A stretch of 64,000 nt of DNA, taken from contig NC_061863.1 of NCBI RefSeq assembly GCF_907164915.1, positions 46,845,382 to 46,909,381 of the forward strand. The letters run 5' to 3'. The DNA is from Impatiens glandulifera (Eukaryota > Streptophyta > Magnoliopsida > Ericales > Balsaminaceae). The notes beneath the pieces are model-generated. The model had not been told where the DNA came from. It ran no database searches and saw only the letters and a list, made by a program, of their open reading frames with translations. The position numbers were made by a program, and so were the translations under genes. Shown piece by piece: positions 34,921 through 47,200 of this stretch (within the stretch, counting starts at the first letter, position 1; the number at the start of each line of letters is the position of its first letter).

Positions 34921-37312
34921 ATGTCCTCAAAAACGGCTCCAATGATGAGATGGCATAAAGAAGGAAGAGTTGACAGTGATACGTTGAGACACCCCGCTGA
35001 TTCCTTAACTTGGAAGACGTTTGATGAAAATTATACAGATTTTGCTTCAGAATCCCGAAACGTAAGACTTGGTTTATCAAGCGATGGATTTCAACCATTT
35101 GCAAATGGGAAAAAATCATACAGTGTTTGGCCGGTAATTCTCGTCCCTTATAATGTGTCACCCACGACTTGCATGGATTCTAGCAATTTCATTTTATCTA
35201 TGTTAATTCCGGGTCCAAAGAGTCCGGGAGATGCAATTGACATATTTCTCCAGCCATTGATCGATGAGTTGCATGAACTGTGGCAAACAGGTGTGAAAAC
35301 GTTTGATGCACACACCTCGCAATACTTTAACATGCGAGCGGCGTTGTTGTGGACCATTAACGACTTTCCCGCATACGCGAATTTATCAGGCTGGAGTACG
35401 AAAGGTAAATTTGCTTGTCCTTGTTGTAACAACGACACGGTATCCCTTCGATTGGTCCATGGTTCCAAACAATGTTACTTGGGTCACAGACGTTTCCTTC
35501 CACCGAAGCACAAATACAGAAGGGATAAAGAGTCGTTTGATGGTCGAACTGATTATAGGGATCCCCCTAGATTGTTAACGGGCCAAGAAAGTTATGAGCA
35601 AGCACGAGACCTAGAAGACATTATTCTTAGTGCGGATATGAGCAAGAGAACCAAGATATATCATGAAACGCGGGGCGACAATTGGAACAAACTTAGCATT
35701 TTCTTCCGTCTACCTTATTGGAAATCGCTATTATTGAGACATAATTTGGATGTGATGCATATTGAGAAAAATATCTGTGATAGCGTGCTGGGAACAATAA
35801 TGAATGTGAAAGAGAAGACTAAGGATGGTCCTAAAGCTCGTAAAGACTTAGAACTCTTGGGCATAAAATCATGGTTACATCCTATAAATGATGAAGGAGT
35901 TGTTCATTATCCAGAAGCGCCTTTCAGTTTGACATCCGAGAATAAAATACGTCTTTGTAACTTCTTGAAAGATCTCAAGTTGCCTGATGGGTTTTGCTCA
36001 AATATCGGGGGTTGTGTAAATTTGGAAGAGAAAAAACTTTCGGGATTAAAGAGTCACGATTGTCACATCTTGTTGGAATATCTAATTCCTTTAGCAACTC
36101 GTGGAATGCTTCCAGAGTATGTGTATGATGCGTTAGTAAATCTGTCTCGTTTCTTTCGGTTGTTGTGCTTCAAAGAGTTGATTCAAGAGGACCTGGAACA
36201 ATTGTACATGGATATTACATTGACACTTTGCAAATTTGAAATGATTTTTCCGCCGTCAATCTTCGACATCATGATGCATCTCCCGGTTCACTTGTCATTT
36301 GAGGCTTTGCTTGGAGGACCTGTTCAGTATCGATGGATGTATCCCTTTGAACATTACATGGGTACAATGAAAAGATATTTGCGGAATAATAACCACCCCG
36401 AAGCCTCTATAAGCGAGAGCTATCTTGTTAACGAAAGTATTAGCTTATGTGCCAGGTATATGGAGGAACAAGATCAAGAAAATGCACAACCTGAAATCTC
36501 GGGGATTTCAATATTTGCATTATTGGAAGACCTATCCAACGGAAAAGTATACAACTTGGATTATATAGATCGAGTGACAGCCCATTCTTACATTTTGAAA
36601 AATTGTCCCGAAGCAGAACCTTTTTACATGTAAGTTTCAAAGTTGCTGTTACTAATTAGCATTAAAGAGTGTTACTAATTAGCATTCGATCTATTTGCAG
36701 AGATTATAACAACGAGTCAAGTGGAGAAACGTTTGCCGCATATTTCAAACATCGAGTGAGTAAATTACAAACCATATATCCTAACTCTTTTTATTCATAT
36801 TAACAACTTCATTTCGGATACATATATAGGTCGCCCATTTAACAGAAATGAACGACATATCAAGAGACCTCAAGATCTTAGGAGAAGGTCCAAGTATGTA
36901 CTCGTCTATGTATGTTTGGTGTAAAGTAAACGGATTCAAATTCTGTACAGAAAAACACGACGAAGGTTTGACAACTCAAAATAGTGGGGTGGTTGTTGAG
37001 GGGTACAACGGTTCTGAAACTATGTCATACTACGGAGTTTTGACGGATATAATCGAATTACAATATTATTCTCACAAACGAGTTGTTTTATTCAAATGTA
37101 AGTGGTTTGATACACACTCGGGGGAACTAGGAGTGAAAGTGGATAAATATGGCTTCGTAAGTGTAAATGTAAACCGAATTTTGAAAACGCAAAGTCAAGA
37201 CCCGTATATATTGGCGAGTCAAGCAAAACAAGTATTCTACGCCCCTGATATGTCAGCCCGACCCGGTTGGAAGATTGTGACAAAAATAAAACCGCGGTTT
37301 ACAAACATATAG
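34921..37312 (+). CDS. TNP2-like CACTA transposase, N-terminally shortened
   Basis: Three exons join in phase: 34921-36629, 36701-36755 and 36830-37312, giving 748 residues. The protein is the catalytic transposase of CACTA elements. It starts inside the Transposase_21 domain (RLYMSSKTA...MRWH), so the usual N-terminal few hundred residues, including the Transpos_assoc domain, are missing. Candidate catalytic acidic residues are kept in SSDGF, HNLDVMH and YPFEHYM, and a CPCC zinc-type motif lies near residue 165. A DUF4218-like region (about residues 430-540) and a DUF4216-like region (third exon) follow. The first exon must end at ACAT|GTAAG, because reading on would stop two bases later. 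The first in-frame ATG is 34921, and the frame is open back to the minisatellite. Whether the shortened protein works is unknown. The catalytic-site assignment is from family knowledge. Confidence 0.88.
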
Positions 37313-37422
37313 TTCATATTAATTAATTAGGTAGATTTAATTATGTTTTTAACTTTATATTCATTTTTATTACTACTTTATTTCAAGTATTCACTCATTT
37401 TTATTAATGGTGTGAATTAAGA

Positions 37423-39242
37423 ATGTCTGAAGGTCCTAAAACAGTTTGGAAGAGTATGAGGAAGACACCCAAGAAATTGGATAAGAGTTACCAAAACCTA
37501 CTTGCCCAATCCGAGACGTTAAAGCAACGAGGATCGTCTTCGAGAGACCAACCACCGATTCCTGTGGTCCCGATAGCTACTGCGCCTCCCCGAACATACG
37601 AGTCTGAAGACGATATTGATGACATCGCAGAGTATATAGAGAGCACATTCGCTGCTGATAACCTGCCTACCGATGAGGCTGAAGACGAGGGTCTTGAGGA
37701 GCCTATCGAGGAGCAGGATGACGAGGAGGAGCACGGGACCACTCCAGACCCATCATCGACAGGTATTTCGTTTACAAATTAGTTAGTGTTTCAATTGATT
37801 GACATATTTAATTAAGATTTTGATAATTTCGAAGAATCTTCTGCCCGCAAGAGACGGGGGAAGAACAAGAATATTGCGCTGTCTAAGAGGCTAGCGGGGA
37901 CGAGGATCCCTCTAACGTTTAGAGAGAAGGATGGGAGGCCAGGCGGTACAGACGTGGGAAGGACACTGTGGTCTAGACATGTGGGGTCGATTATCCGGAG
38001 CCCCGCAGCCGTCTCACACCGTCTTCTCAAGTGGAAGGCTTTAAGTGCAGACCAATTGGATTCACTGTGGACTGCTATCAAGGTTAATAATTATTACTTG
38101 ATTATACATTACGTCATGAAATAATTATTTTTCACATTTGGATGTTATTTTTTTCAGGATCCGTTCGAAGCGACTAATGGTGACATTGACTCTTTTCGAA
38201 CGAGGGGGTTGGGACACGCCAATCAGATATGGGATAGATGGCGGTCGGATTTGAACAAGAATTATATCCGCGTCCACAAAGGAGACGAGGCGGCGGTACT
38301 GGCTAATCCTCCACCGGACTACGATCGAGATGATTGGGAGTTTGTGTGTCGCAACCATTTCTTCACAGAAACGTTTAAGGTACGGTTTCATAATTCAAAT
38401 AAGAGTTGATATTAATTAATCTAACTTCATTTGTTATTTCAAATACAGAGACACAGTACTACAAATATGAAGAATCGGAAGAATCTGAAATTCCCACATC
38501 GAATGGGAAGTAGACCGTTTGCACAAATTGAAGACGAGTTGGTAAGTACATTATTTGTAATAAGTTAATATAAAGATTGTTATTAATTATATAAATCATT
38601 TATTTCAACAGGCGATTGAAATGGGACGGCAACCGTCTGTAATTGAAGTATTCAAGAGGACCCGTACACCAAAACCGACACAAGAAAACCCAACACCCGT
38701 CCCGGACGAACACGTGCAAGAGAAAATTGTAAGTGAATTGAATATGCCTAGTTTTTTTATTATAGAAATGAGATTTTATTTTAATTGTGCAGGCTGAGAT
38801 GGAGGAGGTTGTTAGTAACGAACCGGGAATATCTGATTTTGAATTGACGGAGAGGGTGTTCGGACAACAAAAACACGGGGTCGTCTTCGGAATGGGATCA
38901 GGCGTCCGACCCACACACTTTCGTGAGGATCGTCGTAGTGGAAACAGTTCACAGCGAAACAATGAGCGATTGTTAGAAGATAATCAAATAATGAAGCTCA
39001 AGCTGGAGGAACTGGAGAAGAGAGATGAAGAAAGAAGGCGGAAAATGGATGAAATGCAATTGGAAAAGCAAGAAATTGTGGAAAGAATGGAGAGGGAGAA
39101 GTTAGAGATTACCCAAAAAATGGAGAGGGAGAAGTCAGAGATTACCGAAAAAATGGAGAGGGAGAAGTCAGAGATGAACGCGAGAATGGAGAGAATCGAA
39201 TTATATATGAGGCAACAACCACCTCCTCCCCCCACAAGCTAA
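37423..39242 (+). CDS. TNPA-like CACTA protein (Transposase_24, Ptta/En/Spm family), complete
   Basis: Six exons join in phase: 37423-37762, 37817-38082, 38158-38379, 38449-38541, 38612-38728 and 38793-39242, giving 495 residues with no stop. The order is an N-terminal WKSMRKTPKKL motif, an acidic linker (about residues 60-112), a basic stretch (KRRGKNKN), the conserved Transposase_24 region (about 130-320, with LWTAIKDPFE and FVCRNHFF), and a C-terminal coiled coil of repeated EKMEREKSEI units ending in a proline run. In En/Spm, TNPA binds the subterminal repeats, regulates the element promoter and helps TNP2. It starts 110 bp after the TNP2 stop, so the two may share one transcript by alternative splicing, as in En/Spm. 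The intact frame suggests recent or continuing selection for mobility. Confidence 0.9.
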
Positions 39243-39464
39243 GGTTGTTTCGATTATGAACATGTTTTCATTATAGTAGTTGAACTTATAACAGATTGTT
39301 CGGAATATTTGTTTGGTTTCGAATTTTGTAATGTTCACGATCAATTAATGTGATCGTTTAATGTATGCTGCATTTCTTTTATCATTAATATATTGGTTTG
39401 GCTGAACAGGTTTTGGTTATGTTTTGGTTGCGAGCAAAATAATCCGCACATTTTTAAAAATTTA

Positions 39465-40088
39465 GGGGAAAAAACCGAAAGTAATATTGAAATCTCTCGG
39501 TTTTTCTCTTTTTGAAAAAAACGAGAGATATTAGAAACCTCTCGGTTTTAAGCCAATGAGAAAACCGAGAGTTATATGACAAACCCTCGGTTTTTATCCT
39601 TAAGAGGAAAACCGAGAGTTATTCACAAAACTTTCGGTTTTCCTATTCGGGTAAAACCGAGAGTTTTCATATAACTTTCGGTTTTCTTGAAAAGGAGAAA
39701 ACCGAGGGTTTTGCAAAGAACTCTCGGTTTTACAAGAAGAGGAAAACCGAGAGTTATTTACAAAACTTTCGGTTTTAACCGAAGAGGAAAACCGAAAGTT
39801 TTGTATATAACTCTCGGTTTTCCTCTTCGGGTAAAACCGAAAGTTCTTTGCAAAACCCTCGGTTTTTCCACACAGAGAAAAACCGAAAGTTCTTGTAAAA
39901 CCCTCGGTTTTTTCAAAAAGAGAAAAATACGAAAGTTTTCATATAACTCTCGGTTTTTCTCTTTATGGAAGTCCCGAGAGTGTCAATAGCGAGGGATGGC
40001 GAGGGTTACTAAAACCTTCGGTAAGGTGTCTTCACCGAAAGTTATAGGGTCAAAACCGAGAGTTTTAACTCTCGGTTTTGACCCTTTT
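39465..40088. repeat. Right subterminal repeat region of the CACTA element
   Basis: Over 600 bases the sequence alternates AAAACCGAGAGTT or AAAACCGAAAGTT with the inverted forms AACTCTCGGTTTT or AACTTTCGGTTTT about every 25-35 bases, forming a chain of short hairpins up to the terminal repeat. These are the presumed TNPA sites of this end. Confidence 0.9.
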
Positions 40089-40343
40089 TTCACCAGTGGT
40101 ATATGTTAATGAGAAGTGTTGCATTTTCAAAAGTAAAATTCAATTCATACAAATGGTTTGAACTAATGCTTGAAGTTTTATGATTCAAACCATCCAAGGT
40201 TAAACAAGGATATCATAAAAATAGCTATTCTTCTCTGCCATAGAGGTTGACCAAATCTGATAAACTTTTCAATTCACAATACATGCAATTTTTTAACCCT
40301 AAGATAGTTTAAATGACAAAAATGATTTTTTTAGATATTAAAG

Positions 40344-40899
40344 TGTTGGGATACCCGAAGATGAAATATTCATTAATGAAAAAAATAATAACAACACCGA
40401 ACAAATTGTTGAAACGGAAAAAAACAACTAAAGAAATTAAGCTAACCGAAGATTTATAGTGGTTCGGCCAAAACAGACATACATTCACTTTTAAAGCACA
40501 CAAGAGACTCTCAACTTTTATCAAGATTGTTATACAGGAGTATAACAATGATTCTCTCCTAATGAAAACTCACACACAACTCACAAGAAAGATATTCTCT
40601 CAAGACAAAGATTTGGTTTTCTAAAGTGTCCGACTGCACCTTTAAATAAGCCTCAATTAGGTCAATATCAATATCATGTCTAAAACTCTCAAAAAGCTTC
40701 CAAAATATTTTTATCATATTTCCTATTTGTATTTCAATACCAAAAGATCTAATTTCTTTTTGTGATAATATTATTTCATAATATCATGATTACATACCAA
40801 AAAATATAGTTTCATTTTGTTGAATATATTATTTCCTTGTACCAAGATTGTGTACCATTAATATATCATATTTGTAATATTATAAATCCATTCTCAACA
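40344..40899 (-). repeat. 3' LTR of the degraded element
   Basis: This 556-bp LTR runs from TGTTGGGATA to CCATTCTCAACA and aligns along its length with 43799-44281. It retains a stretch around 40640-40680 that the other copy lacks. Confidence 0.88.
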
Positions 40900-40911
40900 C
40901 TCCACCTTGAT
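40900..40911 (-). other. Polypurine tract of the degraded element
   Basis: The minus strand reads TCAAGGTGGAGTG immediately before the LTR start TGTTGAGAATGG. Confidence 0.7.
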
Positions 40912-41599
40912 TTATAAGCTATCTCTCTCTTGTCTTCCATTATTTGTTTTGTCAACTAACAAAGTCTTCATAGCTCCCAAATCAAGGAACTGTCGGCATA
41001 TCAGCAACATTGACACCTTTTTTATAACAACTTCTCTTTGCTCGATTATACTCCTCTCGATGTACAACCCACATCGAACTTTAGCGTGGAAAACCCCTTT
41101 AACAAGAGTAAAACCACGGAACTCTTAGGCCTCTTAAATCATCAACTATATCACATATAATGGGTTACACAATGTTTTTGCAAATTAATATATACAATCT
41201 AACGGATTACATAAACCTTCAAAAATATCATCATCATCAAAGACGGTACATACATATAAAATGTATCTTCACCAATGGTGGAAATACTTAAACCTAGGTA
41301 TCTAGGGAGAGAAAAGAAAGTAGTTGAAGAAAAATGATTTTTCTTCCTAACACCTATCTACGTCTTGATTTGTCTCCCCTCTCTGTCTTGTTCTTGTCTC
41401 TACAATTTACAATCTGATATATTACCTAAATCCTCAAAACAACGTCATAATGAAGATGGAATATATATTTATAATGTATCTTCATTAATTGTAGAAATAT
41501 TTAAACATATGTATCTAGAGAGTGAAGAGAAAATAGTTGAAGAAACATAGATTTTCTTCCTAACACTTGCATTTGTCTTGATTCGCCTACCTCTCTTTG

Positions 41600-41990
41600 T
41601 ATTCTTCATTGTCAAAATTAGATATCTATCCAAAACTGAGGACACCCAAAATGTATTTTCATCTCCTACACCCTCAAAATAAGATACTAATCGAGAGTCA
41701 AGAAGACCCAAGACAAACTTACATCGTATACTTCTTCAAAATTAGATGTCCATCGAAATCCGAGGACATCCAAGACGAATAGTCATCGTCTACTTCCTTA
41801 AAATAAGATATTGATCGAAGTCGAGAAGACCCGAAACGAACTGTCATCGTTTATGTTTTCAAAATTAGATATCTATCGAAATTGAGGACACCCCAAACAA
41901 ACATCTATCGTCTACTTTCTCAAAGTAAGATACTGCTGATTGAAAATCGAGAAGACTAAAGACGAACTTTTGTCGTCTACTTCATAACAA
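41600..41990. repeat. Tandem units of about 124 bp inside the degraded LTR element
   Basis: AAAATTAGAT recurs at 41613, 41739 and 41861, alternating with AAAATAAGATA half-way between, each followed by ATCGA and GAGGACA or GAGAAGAC phrases. It is a diverged minisatellite of paired half-units. Confidence 0.65.
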
Positions 41991-42254
41991 ATAATTAGGT
42001 ATATATCGACATCTCTTTACTCAAGCTCAAGGTCTAGCAAAATATTAGTCACCCATCTAGCCTTGAATTTTGCAAACTCAACCAACTTGAACCGCTTAAT
42101 TCTCCTTGAATAAATTAACTTGCAATCTGCTAGTTTTTGAATAATGTCAAAAAAACTAGCAATTCAAGAATATTCTTTCAAGACTCATTAATTGTCTTCA
42201 ATTGTTTTCACCATGCTTCATAGTTTTTTAAAAGAAATCGCGAATGTCCTTCCA

Positions 42255-42620
42255 TTTAAATTGATCGAGCCTCTCATCTAGCCTTCTTTTCATGACTAGG
42301 AATCACATTTAAGGTCTCATTCATCTTCTCGAAATATATGACAATTCAATGATCACATTCGCCTTCAAAATGACCAAGCCTCTCATCTAGCCATTTTTTC
42401 ATGACTATGAATCTTATTCAAGGTCTCAATCCTCTTCTCAATAAGAAGACAAATCAACCATATCATTAGTCTTAACTATGATCCACAATGCATTGACAAT
42501 TAAGATAGAACCAAAGAAGTACCCAAATTATCACCTTTGAATTGACCGAGCCTCCCATCTAGTTCATTTTTCATGACTAGAAATCTTACTCTAGGTCTTA
42601 TTCATCTTCTGAAATTGAAA
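42255..42620. repeat. Three diverged repeats inside the degraded LTR element
   Basis: The phrase GAGCCTCTCATCTAG, then TTTTTCATGACTA and AAGGTCTCATTCATCTTCT, occurs three times, starting near 42262, 42371 and 42542. Spacing is uneven, so the copies have been altered by insertions. Confidence 0.65.
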
Positions 42621-43784
42621 AATAATGCAATGATTTTTCTTGGTTCGTTTGAGAGTTGTTTTATGATGTCTCTACATAAACTTATAAGTGTTTTCCATTA
42701 GTCTTCCTCCTCTTGGTCTTTTATTCATATTGTGTGTTAACTAGCAATATGAAAATCCTTAATCACCCACTAACTCAATGTAATCTTGCAATTTAGACCG
42801 AAGGATTACCTTGTCAACATGTAGATAGTGTTGTCATCAGTAAATGTCTTTTTGATAAGATTTGTTGTGTACCATTCTTTCCTTCGTCCATGTCCAAGGA
42901 TATCTCTTCACCAATGTCATCCTCCTCCCCATTATTAGAAGAAGTCGCAATGGTCCAATGACAATTATCCCTTGGAAGTGTGCATTTTTTATGACATATC
43001 TCCACCTCGAGTTATGATTCCTCTTGAATCACTACTTGTGTCTTCATTGTGTGTGCTCCAATTTTGTTAAACTTCACATCTCAACTTATAATAACATTAT
43101 CTCCATATTCTTCCAGCCAAACTATATATATTTGACATTTTTTGAAAATCCAATAAAGAAAATTTTATTTTCCTTTGGATCCAGCTTCCCATGCATTACC
43201 ATGAATTAAAGTTCTTGTATCAAGAACTCCTTTCTTACCCAATTCTTGCAAACCTTTGAGACTAAGCCTCAGATGCTAGAATCTTAATGTATATTGAGTG
43301 ACCTCAGAGATAATAACTAAACATACTTGTGAGTTATCTTATAGAGAATACATATTATTCTTATTTACTCCTTCCATGACAACTAAAGTACATTGTTCAC
43401 CAACAATGATTCATCTTTTACCTTCCAAGCTAACATTTTTTAGTATGCTTCTTTAGTTTTAGTAGTCCCTTCTGAAGTGTTATTCCTCTTAACACCAGAA
43501 ACTCTTCACATTTTCTTTTGTCTTCAACATAGACTTATAACTCTTATTGTTCTGTCTTATTTCTCATGATGTTGTTTACCTCTTGAAAACATGTCTTATT
43601 TATTGTCTTCTTGTATACTACTACACTCTTAGTTTGTTCATTAGACATCAAGTAACTCGTACTCCTTCCACCTCAAAATTGGACGTCATTTATATCAACA
43701 AGAACAACAATTTGGACATCTTTTGTCAAGAACCCTTCAAGGATCATCCAAGTTTTTCAGCTTCCTCTCCTCTCGAACAACCTT

Positions 43785-43796
43785 GCTCTGATACCA
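43785..43796 (-). other. Primer binding site of the degraded element
   Basis: The minus strand reads TGGTATCAGAGC two bases after the 5' LTR, identical to the tRNA-Met site of the copia element at 10672. Confidence 0.92.
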
Positions 43797-43798
43797 CT

Positions 43799-44281
43799 TA
43801 TTAGGATACTAGGAGATTAAGTATCCCTTAATGTAAGAACAATAACACTAAAAAATTACGAAAACAAAAGAAAGCAACTAAAGAACACAAACACAATATT
43901 TATAGTGATTCTGCAAAAACAGGCATACATCCACTTTTGAAGCACAGGAGGCTCTCAACTTTATTATCAAGATTGTTACAGGAGTATTACAATGATTCTC
44001 TAATAATGAAAGCTCACACACAATTCACAAGGAAGCGATGCTCTCAAGGCAAAGATTTGACTTTCTAAAGTGTCTGATTGCACTTTCAATATCTTGTCCA
44101 AAACTCTCAAAGAGTTTTCATAACAAAATATCTAATTTCCTTTTGTGATAATCTTATTTTCTAATATCAAGATTATACACCAAATGATATAGTTTCTTTT
44201 GTTGAATATACAATTTCTTTGTACCAAGATTGTGTACCTTGAATATACCATATGTTTAATATTGTAAATCCATTCTCAACC
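43799..44281 (-). repeat. 5' LTR of the degraded element
   Basis: This 483-bp partner of 40344-40899 has internal deletions and a mutated terminus (TATTAGGATA in place of TGTTGGGATA, and CTCAACC in place of CTCAACA). Confidence 0.85.
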
Positions 44282-44286
44282 TAAAG

Positions 44287-47200
44287 TTCAATTCTCGGTG
44301 GGTCATGCTAACTTAATTATATTAAAAAATATACAGGCTATTTTTTTTAAATGGTCTATACAAAAATGCTTTAGAAAAACGACAATAGCATTTAAAAAAA
44401 ATGATGAAAAATAAAATAAACAGATAACAAAATTGAAATTGATAAACCTAACTAAAAACATTAATTTTCAATGTTCATATTTTTTTACTGTTGAGCTGAA
44501 TTTCGACATTGTGAGCTTCAAAGGAAAATCCTAAAATATTTTTTATTTTTATTTGACAAAACATAATTAATTCAAATTATTTGTCACAAGTAATTTTGTT
44601 TGCAAAATTTAAAACCTCTCTTCAAAAGGAATTTACTCATATCCATACATAAAAAGTATACAAAATTCCAAAAACTTTTGAAGAAACCATTCACCCCTAT
44701 TGACATCACCGAAAACATCGGAGATGATATACAAGCATAATGCATAAATTGGAGAGTCCATTTTAATGTATCAAAATTGATAAATTATGTAAAATCGTTA
44801 ATAAGTTGTACACTCGTAAAATTTAAAATTTAGATGAAATCGTAAGAGTATAATTTAAAATTTTATTAGTTATATATTATTGTTATTATTTATATATAAT
44901 TGAGTATTACTTTATCAATTTTAAAGTTTATATATTTAAATATAAATTAATTCAATAATAAAAATAATCAAATAATACTGTAAAAACAAATATATTTACA
45001 AAATTAATTATATTAATTTTTTTATTTGAATAAATATATTTTTATTTATAAATATAAATTATTATTTTTAATGTAAAATAGTATAAAATTGGAAAATCAA
45101 AATTTTTTTAAAACTAGTGAAATTTATTATCGGAAATTTAAAATTGTAAGAGTTTATGTAAAATTAAACTCGTTAATTTTCTCTAAAATCGTATGACCTT
45201 AAAATTTTAATATTTAACTCGAGATTTTATTATTCTAGTTCTATTTAAAATATTTTTTATTGAATACATCATAACCATACAAACAATAAGAGTTCTTAGT
45301 TGACATGATTATTAAGTTTTTTGGACATGGATTTTACAAAGACATGATCTTTGACATTATTTTGGGCTCGGTTAGACTGAAGTCCATACCAAAAACAAAA
45401 AATTAACGGTATAAATGTGACCTAATCTCCTAATTTTTTTCACTATTTTATTATATAATTAATAAAAAAAAATGTCAAAATTTACCTTTAACTAGGTGTT
45501 TTATTCATTTGTGTTATTTTTTACCCTAAATTATTTTTAAGCTCGTCCCAATTAACTCTAAATGATGAATCTATCCTTGACTGTAGCACTATAACCACAC
45601 TTCAATTGACATTATAGACAATTAATTTGGCGCACTTTCACAAAGGTGAATTAAGATTCAGGGATAATTATTACTGAAATTTTCTTGAGTGTGCTAGAAA
45701 GAAAACAATTTTTACTATTATCTTGTAGAAACTGAAGACTGAACTTTATGGGCCTATTGTTTTTGTTCATGATTGCAAGTTGCAACTGCATTTATGCTTA
45801 ATTAATCTTACTTCTGAATGTGTGATTTTTGTAATCTCTTTTATTTATGGATAAGATATGTTGCACTTGCATACATTACAGTTTTTTAAGTCAAGTAACA
45901 AGGGCATGGGCAATTAAAATTGGGCTTTTGAATATTAAGTATACTGTAGGCATTACAAACTTTAAGTCAATTACCAAAGGTTGAGCCTGCCTCAGCCCAA
46001 CATAGCACCCAACATGCATAAATGATAAATCAATAAACTGTTTCTATAAAATTTATACAGTAAGCTTTTATTTATATATATATATATATCTTAAAATTAA
46101 CACAAAAAATAGTATATAAAATTTATTTTCTTAAAAAAATATATATGGATAATAGACTAATACTTCTTTTACATTTAACTAAGTTTTAAATATCTTAACA
46201 TAAATAATTTTGTTTGAAATGGTTCATTATACATTTATTTTTATTTAAAATTATTTCTTATAAATTTATTTTTGTTTGAAATAGTTAAACTTTTTTAAAT
46301 GGTATAAAATGAGGAACTAATTTCAAGTATAAACAATTATTATTTTATGGTCGCAGTTTAAATTTGAATCATTTTAATAACTAATTTAAAAATATTAGTC
46401 GCTTAAGGTTTCAACTAGGTTGTATTTATCATATTTGGATTATAACTTATTTTGACTAATAAACTCATTTCGTTTCAATTCAAATTACATTCATTCTCAC
46501 TCATATTTCATTTTCACTAAAAGGATATATGTCATTTCAGTATAAGTCCTGTCTAGTCGGCGATTCAAACATATTACGAATTTTATATTACGATATCATA
46601 TTTTATATTTCGTAACTCTATTATATTATTTACATTTTAAACTATATGACTATCAGACATTTTTCTCTTCTTCAACATCAATATTCATTATTGCTTAAAG
46701 ATGATTTTGGGAGCTCAACGCAAACAAAAAATATCTAAATATAGAGGAAATGAATAAGTAACAATATCGTCGTTCTCTTAGTCTGCAACTTTGTTGTCTG
46801 AAGATAAACATATCAGATATGTCGTCGTTTGAGAATGAAATCTTTGCGTTAAGAAAGCTGATGAAGTCATCACAAGACGAATGCGAAAATTATGTCCGCG
46901 ATATAATTTAGATGGAAAAAAAAGAGAAATGTGTGCCTCTCTATAACACAAATTAACGATTTTATAACATTTTACATGGTTTTAGATATTTATGGTGTAA
47001 ATTCAAACAAAAATAAGGAATACTTTTAAACAAAAATAAATGTATAAGGAGCAATTTCAAACAAAAATAAATATATAAAAAAATAATTTAAAATTAAATC
47101 ATGTATAAGAAGATATTTCAAACTTAATTAAATGTATATGAAGTATTATACATATTATCTCAAAAATGTATATTTTTAGATAATTCAGGTGAAGACTCAA

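Larger units (their letters stand above)
30865..40098 (+). mobile_element. Complete CACTA (En/Spm) DNA transposon, 9.2 kb
   Basis: The left end is CACTGGTAAAAAAAGG and the right end, inverted, is CACTGGTGAAAAAAGG. Both are flanked by GTA (30862-30864 and 40099-40101), the three-base target duplication of CACTA elements. Both ends are packed with short inverted and direct copies of AACCGARRGTT-type motifs, as expected for TNPA binding sites. Inside are a mini TNPA-like gene, a TNP2 transposase gene with its N-terminus missing, and a complete TNPA-like gene, all on the plus strand. The frames are open and splice sites are good, so the insertion is not old. The TNP2 truncation makes autonomy doubtful. 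Confidence 0.97.
40344..44281 (-). mobile_element. Non-coding, degraded LTR retrotransposon (3.9 kb)
   Basis: Two LTRs (40344-40899 and 43799-44281) are flanked by the 5-bp duplication TAAAG at 40339-40343 and 44282-44286. On the minus strand a tRNA-Met primer site follows the 5' LTR and a polypurine tract precedes the 3' LTR. The 2.9 kb interior has no readable gag or pol. It is made of diverged short repeats and stop-ridden sequence. The LTRs differ by many substitutions and indels, so it is much older than the copia element at 4605. It may be an old copia element or a non-autonomous derivative. Confidence 0.88.

Noticed and set aside
34775..35161. 128-codon minus-strand frame
   Set aside because: It crosses the 76-bp minisatellite and the start of TNP2 in antisense, and its repeated SNQT-like peptide comes from the minisatellite.
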